Of a DNA stretch of 64,000 nt, positions 57,315 through 64,000 are shown in pieces; positions within the stretch are counted from its first letter, which is position 1; each line of letters starts with the position of its first letter. The stretch lies in contig SZWC01000557.1 in assembly GCA_023375785.1 (NCBI GenBank), positions 29,781 through 93,780 on the forward strand, in the 5' to 3' direction. The notes under the pieces were generated by a model, which ran no database searches, was not told the DNA's origin, and saw only the letters and a list, made by a program, of their open reading frames with translations. This DNA comes from Penium margaritaceum (Eukaryota; Streptophyta; Zygnematophyceae; Desmidiales; Peniaceae). A program made the translations under genes and the position numbers.

Positions 57315-58507
57315 ATGTGTCAACGTGCTTGAGGCGATTGTCTAGAAAATGAGTTCCGACACAATGGCTCCCGAGGAGCGCTCTTGGTAATGCAAGCAAG
57401 AGATGATGTCACCCTCAGAGCCAAGGTTCCACGATGAGCAATGCATACGAATCACTTCCTTGCACTGTGTCCTTAGCACCTGGTCATTTTTGCAAAAGGA
57501 GCAAACTCTTGAGGCGTAGACAAACCAAGCTTCTTTATTGTTTGCCTCTGGTGGAAACCTCTATTAGGTGTCTCACAGGTAAGAGTTCTACTTAGTAATA
57601 GGGAACTGACAGGTTCTTATAGTTCCGGTGCCAGCCTCTAGCCCAAGTGCATAGTAGCTCCTTGGATGAGAGGCTTTGGGGGCACTTTGGATTGCATCAT
57701 CCCTCTTGACGATTCATGTGACCGCCAAGTGGTGCCAGCCACAAGAAAAGACCTTGGAATGTTCTTAGATGTCTATTAGAACCTTTGTGTCCCCCTTTTG
57801 GTCACAAAGAAAAGTAGTCACTGGACCCAGACCCATGTTGACCTCGACTTCCAACTTTTGGGGTAAAACTCTAAGTCAAAGAGTCGGTCATAGTCGACTT
57901 AGTATCGACTTAGATGTTGGTGGTGGAATATAGTGAACAAGTTGCTGGTTCAAACGCACCTTTAATCGCTAAATTCCGTTAACATTTGATGAAGTTATGA
58001 CTGTTCAAACTTTGGATGTGCATAAACACCTCATGCAGCTTCACTTTGTTGACAAATGGCTTCCTATGACATCATATACATGTTACATATGAATTCCATC
58101 AAGTGTCCTTGAGACACAGTACTTGGGACAAAGTAACGAGCCTCGTAACCAGTTCGAGGAAAACCGACTTCCGACTTGGCTCATCGGGAGCCGACTTTCA
58201 ACTTTCGACTTCCGACTTGGCCATCGATTTCAACTTCCCAAAGTCAACATGGGCCATAACTTGACCGAGTGACCTCTCCTTTGAAACACTAATGCTGGAG
58301 CGTATAGGCCACAAGAAGTTGTCATAGGTAGTCTTTGCTGGCTATACTATCCAGTTCAGACCAAGGGGACTTGCTCCAAAGGAGCACTGCATGTCTTGTC
58401 TATCTGGACCAGACTCAGAGGACTTACTCCAAAGGAGAAGTGCATGCCTAGTCCATCCAGTGCCTATCCAAACATCATCCATGGACAAGGAGCATATCAG
58501 GTCAGCA
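57315..58507 (-). repeat. Family A LTR, reverse strand, enlarged by an inserted MITE
   Basis: In element sense starts TGCTGACC at 58507 and ends GTTGACA at 57315. At 1193 bp it is about 430 bp longer than other A LTRs, and the excess is the insert at 57832-58253. A TATA-like CTATAAGAACC lies near 57609-57620 (reverse strand). Confidence 0.8.
57832..58253. mobile_element. 422-bp MITE-like DNA element
   Basis: Terminal inverted repeat CCCATGTTGAC (57832-57842) and GTCAACATGGG (58243-58253), 11 bp perfect. Subterminal regions are packed with CGACTT words (TCGACTTCCAAC, GTCGACTTAG, CCGACTTCCGACTTGG), like transposase-binding repeats of non-autonomous DNA transposons. No coding frame. Its edges are fixed by comparison with the uninterrupted A LTRs. 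A target duplication is not clear, so the superfamily cannot be assigned. Strand is arbitrary. Confidence 0.6.
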
Positions 58508-59096
58508 AACCCTCCCTTGCACCTTTGTCCATAGGTTGTGAGATCTCTCCTCTTTAGCAGTCTTGGCCTTAGTCTTTGTTTGTTGCGTTGACCATACCGA
58601 TGCCTCGTGTACCTTCAGAGTGAAATTCACGGTTCAACACCTTTTTCATGCAATCTGTGAGCATCTTCATTGTCTGCACGTATCTCGAATGCATGATCTC
58701 CGTTGCAACCAGGTCACCTGAATAGTGGTACATGACGTCGATGTGCTTGGTCCATCAGGAGATGACATCATCCTTTAGCATTTTCATGGCACTCTTCTTG
58801 TTGATGCAAACCTCTGTTGCCTTCGTTTGTGGCACTTTCATCTGGGCAAGCAAACAGCGTAGCCAGTGTGTCTCCTTGCATGCTTCTGACATAACGATGT
58901 ACTCAACGGTAGAGAGGGAGTCATAAGCTTACTTTTTGCTTTCCCATGAGACTCCACCACCGTTGAAGAGGCAAACATACCACAAGGTGGGCATTCTGAC
59001 ATCGATTCTTCCTCCCTTGTCAATGTCGGTGTAACCACCTCCCGTAACGGGTCGGATCCGTCCTAGCCTCCAAACTAGAGTCCCATGTGTCGCGTC
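58508..59096 (-). pseudogene. Family A RNase H, reverse strand, cut by element E
   Basis: Reverse reading gives the 3' tail and the RNase H C-terminal part (about 58510-58720), the core (HARRHTGYAVC-like, 58838-58900) and an RPSRMSECPPCGMFASSTVV-like shadow of DDRKSTSGFVCLLNGG, then the RT end (TRHMGL) right at 59096, where E starts. Broken. Confidence 0.7.
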
Positions 59097-59505
59097 TGTT
59101 GAATATGTTTGCCCCTTGTTCAGTCTTGTACGACGAATCAGGAATGCTCTGCCCCTTGTGGAGGTATGACCGCTGGATTTGTTGTATGGTGACTCAACTA
59201 TGCTCTGTCTCATGTGAGATATGACCTGTGAGTACACCATGTACGTGAGTGGTTAACTTGGCCATTTTGTTGATTTGACCAAGTGAGAGGTCATGAGCTC
59301 GATCCTGGCTCCATGCACATCTTGGTTGTTTTAGAAGCTTCCAAGAAAGAAAGTCCATTGCTTTTGGGAAGCAACACGGCTGATCAGTCACCTTGGCATA
59401 GGGATTCTTATGTGTCAAGCCCACAGTGCAAGTGTCTTGGTGATGTGGCAGGGTCAAGCCACTTCTTAGGAATGTGCTTTTGAGTTCTAGGATTGGACAG
59501 ACAGC

Positions 59506-59514
59506 TATAAAAGG
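59506..59514 (+). promoter_or_regulatory. TATA box in the E LTR
   Basis: TATAAAAGG in context ACAGCTATAAAAGGACTT, the only canonical TATA box I noted in the LTRs. Transcription would start roughly 30 bp on, near 59540, which defines the U3/R edge. This is inference from plant promoter spacing. Confidence 0.7.
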
Positions 59515-59732
59515 ACTTGTCTTGCATGTTGATCAATTAACCCTTGCTTGATGCTCTCTTGCGTATTGACGACTTGAGCTCTTCTTGAGATGTAATGCTA
59601 AGGCGTTAGTACTCTTGAAGGTGAAGTGTATGCTTGATAAAGTTTGGGGTGCACGACACATACTTGCAAAGGAAGAAGGTGTAAAAACCTTTGTGAGCTT
59701 TTTTGGGTTTCGCGGCTTCTGTGCCGGAGGTG

Positions 59733-59750
59733 GTTAGCTCAGTAGCTAAC
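59733..59750 (+). other. Perfect hairpin at the 3' end of the E LTR
   Basis: GTTAGCT-CAGT-AGCTAAC: a 7-bp stem with a 4-base loop ending one base before the LTR edge and four bases before the primer-binding site. It may affect primer tRNA placement. Function is inferred only. Confidence 0.6.
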
Positions 59751-59753
59751 AAA

Positions 59754-59768
59754 GGGTTATGGGTCCAC
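59754..59768 (+). other. Primer-binding site, internal iMet tRNA type, element E
   Basis: GGGTTATGGGTCCAC, two bases after the LTR end, identical to that of B (3870-3884). Complementary to the anticodon arm of initiator Met tRNA with one G-U pair. Its presence in the youngest element suggests that the mode is functional and not a relic. Confidence 0.75.
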
Positions 59769-60080
59769 TCCTCTAGTTAGAGAAGTTTCACGCACGCAAC
59801 CGCTAAAGTCACAAGCAGTGAGAGCGCCTTCGCTCTCACCCATCCTCTCTGTTTGCAGGTCAATCATCAGCCGGAGGGGAATGCAACACATATGTACCTT
59901 TCTGCCTTGGGAGCTGACATCAGCCTACATCAGCCTACATCAGGCTACATCTGCTTGCATCGGCCAATGTGAACAGGGCCAGCAGTTGCCTCTTCTCACC
60001 AACAGCCTACAACGGCCTCAATTACAGGTGCATCGGCATCAACAACAGGTGCAACAGCTGTAACAGTTCTAGGTATAGGG
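59769..60080 (+). other. Untranslated leader of element E
   Basis: About 310 bp without a coding frame. It holds a short direct repeat of ATCAGCCTAC-like decamers, three to four units at about 59918-59960, and a CAACAACAGGTGCAACAG-rich end. The decamer recurs weakly in A leaders (AGCCTACATCAACCTCAGC near 56203). Confidence 0.65.
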
Positions 60081-63000
60081 ATGGCAGGGACAGGGGAACC
60101 AGGGAATCATTCTCCCATCTTCAAGTTTGATGGAGAGGGTTTTGCTCTCTGGAAGTGGCAGTTTGAGATCATCATGGATGATAGAGACTTGCTATGATAT
60201 TTTGACGGAAGTATCCCAGCACCAAAGGAGGAGGGTGCTGACCTTGTGGCATGGGTCAATCTCAACAAGAAGGCTCTTGCCGTTCTCGTGTCCTCCATAC
60301 AACCCTTAGTCCTCTCACACATCAGCAGTTGTACAGTGGCAGCCGCGGCATACGCCAAACTGGGCAAGGTGTTTCAGTCCTCCTCACTTGCCAACCGTCT
60401 CATCATTCTACAAAACCTCATCAGTATGAGGCTTGGTGAAGGGGAGGATGTCTCCGCCTTTATGCAGAAGTTTGAGACTCTCTTGCAACAAGCCAACGGC
60501 ATGGGGTGGGACCTGAAATCGGATATGCAGGCCATGATTTTTCTGATGACGCTGCCGGAGAGCTGGGGTCCCATGATCACAGTGATTGGAGGGTGGACGG
60601 AAGATCAAGTATCCTACACCATCGTCTCGGAGTATGTACGGAATGAAGCCATGCGTCGCAGCAGTAGTGAAGCAAACATGGCTGCCTTTGCCTCACGAAG
60701 CAGCGGTGCCTTTCGTAATACCTCCTCCTCTGGATACAAGGGAAACAACGGCACTGGTGGAAGGGGTCCAAAGCGTCAAGGAAACTGCCATAACTGTGGT
60801 AAGGCTGGACACTGGGCTCGGGAGTGCCGGGCACCCAAGAAGGAGGGAGGAGACNAGGATGAATGGCGAGGGGGACATGGTGGGAAGGATCCCACAAGCT
60901 TGATGGCCGAGTGTGCCTCCAACAAAGGGAGGGCGATACTCAGGCCAGGAGCATACGGCCTTGACTCGGGTACAAATGAGCACACCACCTATGAGAAGAG
61001 AGACTTCATCTCTCTTGCTCCATGCAACAAAAACTTCAGAGTCGCCAACGGCAAGGTTGAGGCAGCTGAGGGGATTGGTGACAAGCTGGTCACAATGGGT
61101 ATCAACGGTGCGGACTTCAACCTCAAGCTGGAGGGGGTAGTCTACTTGCCCTCCTTCACAACCAACCTGCTCTCCGTCTCTAAGATAACTGACCATGGCA
61201 TGACAGTTGTTTTTACAGAGAAGGAAGCAGTGATAGTCCCTACCAAGGACATCAGCATTTCCTACCCTGCCAAGAAGGTTGTTGCACAGGTCCCTCGCGT
61301 TGATGGATTCTACGTATTGCAAACAAAGACAACATCAGCGGCTAAATCTTTGGTTGGGAGTGATGATGAGGAGAGTAACAATGCAAACTCTGATGACGAA
61401 GGACATGTTGGAGCAGCGGAAGCAGTGGCACCGGAAGATTCGGCAACAAAACCAGAAGCAAATGCAGCCACCGAGGCTATTCATTCTAGCCAGTACACAT
61501 CGTCAGAGAACATGTGGCACAGGCGCTTTGGGCACATGGCTCATCGCACATTGGTACTCATGGATAAGCAGGAGCTAATGCGTGGGATGGAGCTAGATGA
61601 TGAGGCGGAGGGAGCTGGGATCTTGTGTGAGCCATGCCTTCAAGGCAAGGCCAAGAAGAAACCTTTCAAGCATAATGGTACGCGTGCTCTGGCACCCCTT
61701 GACCTCATCCACTCTGACGTGTGTGGTCTCTTTCGCATACCGTCCAATGGAAGCAGCAGATATTTCCTCACATGCATCGACGACAACAGCCGCAAGGTCT
61801 GGATATACTTTCTCAAAAAGAAAAGTGAGGTGAAGGAGAATCTGCAAGCCTTTGTCGTTATGGTTGAGCGACAGAGTGGAAGGAAGGTGAAGGCATTCAG
61901 GACGGACAATGGGGGGGAGTACGAAGCCTACAAGGAGTGGCTCAAGGCACAGGGCATTGAACACCAGAAAACTACTCCCTACTCACATCAAAGCAACGTT
62001 GTAGCAGAGAGGATGAATCAGACCCTCCTTGGCATGACAGGGTGCATGCTCTCTGACGCCAAGCTGCCTCCTAGGTTTTGGGCTGAAGCAGCACGCACGG
62101 CTACGTATCTTGTGAACCTCACACCTACAGCAGCTCTGCGAAGGAGAGGTAAGAAGAAGCAGACACAGCAGCTGAAGACACCTAAAGAAGCATGGTCGGG
62201 CAAGAAGCCGGACGCCTCCCATCTCAAGGTGTTCAGTTGCACCGGCTTTGCCAAGGTCCAGGCGGGTGAGGGTCCTGGAAAGCTCGATGCAAGAGTACGA
62301 AAGTGTATTTTCATCGGCTATGACACTACCCACAGAGCTTATAGAATGTGGGTCGTAGGAGCTAAGAAGGTCATCCGCAGTAAAGACGTTGATTTCTACG
62401 AACGTTCAGGGAGTAAGGGAGAGCTTCTTGAACTTGAGAACACTCCAAAACAGGGAGAGTGGCTCACTCTTCTTGAGGAGGGAGACGAAGCACCAGCACA
62501 ATGGCATGGACTGGGTACTACAACAGTGAGAGAAGCTGATGAAGATGACTCGGAGGAATCAGCCTCCGAGTCGGATGTATCTGATCCTCCAGACCATGAG
62601 GAGGATACCTCTCCTCCCATCGACGACAAAACAAACCTCCAGCCTCTACATCAACAGCAACAGCAAGCAGGCCCAAGGAGCAGTTCACGTCTGAAAGTTC
62701 CTCGGCAGCATTACGATGCAGATAGGGGTGAATGGACAGGCTTCAACTATTTGTTCATGGTTCAAGAGGAGCCAACGTCTGTCGCAGAGGCACTCGCGCG
62801 GCCTGACAGAGCTGAGTGGGACGAAGTAATTCGCAGTGAACTCAGCTCCATCGAGGAGAATGGGACATGGGTACTGGTGGACAGACCTGCCGGCGCTCAT
62901 GTTGTGGGTTCCAAGTGGGTGCTGAAAGTAAAAAGGAAACAGGATGGTAAGATAGACAAGTACAAGGCCCGGGTGGTAGCCAAGGGGTTCTCTCAATGGC

Positions 63001-64000
63001 CTGGCGCAGAGTACGATGAGACATTTGCTCCCGTTGTGACGTTTGCCTCCATCCGGTCAATGCTCGCCATTGCTACTGCCAAGAACATGGAGGTCCACCA
63101 GATGGATGTCAAGACAGCCTTCCTTTACGGCAAACTTGACAAGGAGGTGCTGATGGAGGTTCCAGAGGGGGTTGATGCGCCCGAGGGCAAGGTGTGCAGG
63201 CTGGTGAAGGCGCTCTATGGGCTAAAACAAGCGCCAAGACTTTGGTACCAAGAGATGGATACATTCATGGCCAAGGAGTCCTTCATGTACTGTGACAACG
63301 ACCCTAGCATGTACGTGCATGAGAGCGACAAAGGGACTATGTTGGTCGCCTTGTATGTCGATGACCTGATTCTGTGCTCTTCTTCAACGCATCTGCTAGA
63401 CGATCTCAAGGGGCAGCTGAGTAGCAGGTTCAAGATGAAGGACATGGGTCCTCTTAACTTCTACCTTGGCATTTCCATCAAGCGTGACAGAGCCGCAGGT
63501 ACCATTAGCCTGAACCAGACAAAGCACATCAACTCCATCCTCAAACGATACGACATCGCAGATTGCAAGCCTGCCAACACACACATGAGCTCAGAGTGCA
63601 ATCACTCCACCTCCATGTCCCCATCCAACGAAGCGGAGAAAACTAACATGCTGGGCATCCCATATCATTCTGCAGTGGGCAGTCTGATGTGTGCCATGGT
63701 CTCCACCCAGCCAGATATAGTCCATGCTGTTGGGCAGGTGAGCCGGTTTGTGGCCAATCCTGGTCCACTACATTGGCAGGCTGTGAAGCGCATCATGCGC
63801 TACCTTAAGGGGACGCGACACGTGGGACTCCAGTTTGGAGGCATCGCTGGATCCGCGTCACTCCGTCTCATGTACTACACCGACGCTAACTAGGGAGGCA
63901 ATATCGACGACAGAAAATCCACCTCCGGCTTTGTGTGTATGCTAAATGGAGGTACTCTCAGTTGGGTGAGTCGCAAGCAGGAGTTTGTCTCTCTGTCAAC
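60081..64000 (+). CDS. Gag-pol polyprotein of element E (partial at window end)
   Basis: Start at ATG 60081 (MAGTGEPGNHSPIFKFDGEG) with FALWKWQFEIIMDD, the copia gag opening. Gag core with SSLANRLIILQNLISMRLGE; zinc knuckle CHNCGKAGHWAREC at 60786-60827. Protease LDSGTNEH with Asp at 60963. Pre-integrase MWHRRFGHMAHRT at 61512 and CEPC at 61626. Integrase catalytic Asp, Asp, Glu at 61716, 61905 and 62007. Acidic and Gln-rich linker about 62530-62690. RT from about 62760 with MDVKTAFLYGKLDKEV, LYGLKQAPRLWYQ and YVDD at 63354-63365. RNase H begins at about 63870 (YYTDAN) and leaves the window. Nearly whole, about two breaks. One N at 60855. Confidence 0.9.
60855..60855. other. Single-N ambiguity in element E
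   Basis: One unresolved base just after the zinc knuckle of E, in a purine-rich run. It does not change the reading of the flanking domains. Confidence 0.9.

Larger units (their letters stand above)
59097..59751 (+). repeat. 5' LTR of element E
   Basis: 655 bp, TGTTGAATATG to GCTAACA. It shares the TGTTGA start and primer-binding site type with A but little else. A clear TATA box lies at 59506-59514. A perfect hairpin sits at its 3' end. Confidence 0.8.
59097..64000 (+). mobile_element. Copia element E, nearly whole, runs off window
   Basis: 5' LTR 59097-59751, primer-binding site 59754-59768, leader, then gag-pol from 60081 to the window edge inside RNase H. All Ty1/copia domains up to RNase H are present in one long stretch with about two visible breaks, in sharp contrast to every other element here. 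It lies inside the RNase H of a reverse A copy. The 3' LTR is outside the window, so neither target duplication nor LTR age can be judged. It is the youngest element by coding state. Confidence 0.9.

Noticed and set aside
57947-57957. A second Pol III B box (GGTTCAAACGC) in the MITE-like element
   Set aside because: No A box about 40-60 bp upstream and no tRNA-like fold, so a chance match is more likely.
59918-59960. A CRISPR-like or satellite array in the E leader
   Set aside because: Only three to four decamers, directly adjacent without spacers; a short leader repeat.

Overview
This window is a repeat nest with no host gene that I can support. Almost every base belongs to LTR retrotransposons, most of them old and heavily broken, inserted into, next to, or recombined with one another. 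I see five Ty1/copia families (called A, B, C, D and E here) and two Ty3/gypsy families (G1, which carries a chromodomain, and G2). I also see one small DNA-transposon-like element, one 699-bp insertion with tRNA-like Pol III promoter boxes, and one unexplained open frame built of 29-residue repeats. There is no rRNA, complete tRNA gene, CRISPR array or bacterial-type operon.

The organism is very probably in the green plant lineage. The G1 and C primer-binding sites match the 3' end of the plant-type initiator Met tRNA (TGGTATCAGAGC), and the chromodomain gypsy and copia families fit a large repeat-rich genome. A streptophyte alga, bryophyte or lycophyte seems likelier than a flowering plant, but this is inference. 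Single Ns and a 97-base N run bounded by poly-G show a draft assembly.

Layout. 1-2895: inverted pieces of family A. 2896-7652: a mosaic with a B-family 5' half and an A-family 3' half. 6897-14438: A copies in tandem on the + strand, one split by a solo C LTR (8485-9229). 14439-16007: a G2 5' end on the - strand. 16156-16725: the 29-residue repeat frame. 16781-26191: an A copy on the - strand split by G1 copy 1 (17523-23895). 26192-42714: an A copy on the + strand split by C1 (29370 to about 41900), which is itself split by G1 copy 2 (33811-40022, with a clean 5-bp target duplication). 42715-47655: A-type sequence on the - strand, carrying the 699-bp insertion (43137-43835) and a D-family 3' half (44976-46800). 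47656-52948: two truncated C copies in tandem. 52949-59096: more A pieces in both orientations, with a 422-bp MITE-like element (57832-58253) inside one LTR. 59097-64000: the 5' LTR and nearly whole gag-pol of element E, running off the window.

Relative age follows from the nesting: A copies are the oldest layer, C1 and D came later, and G1 entered both A and C. E looks youngest because its long reading frame is almost uninterrupted. Families A, B and E appear to prime reverse transcription from an internal (anticodon-arm) segment of initiator Met tRNA, as Drosophila copia does. C and G1 use the tRNA 3' end, so two priming modes sit side by side in one locus.
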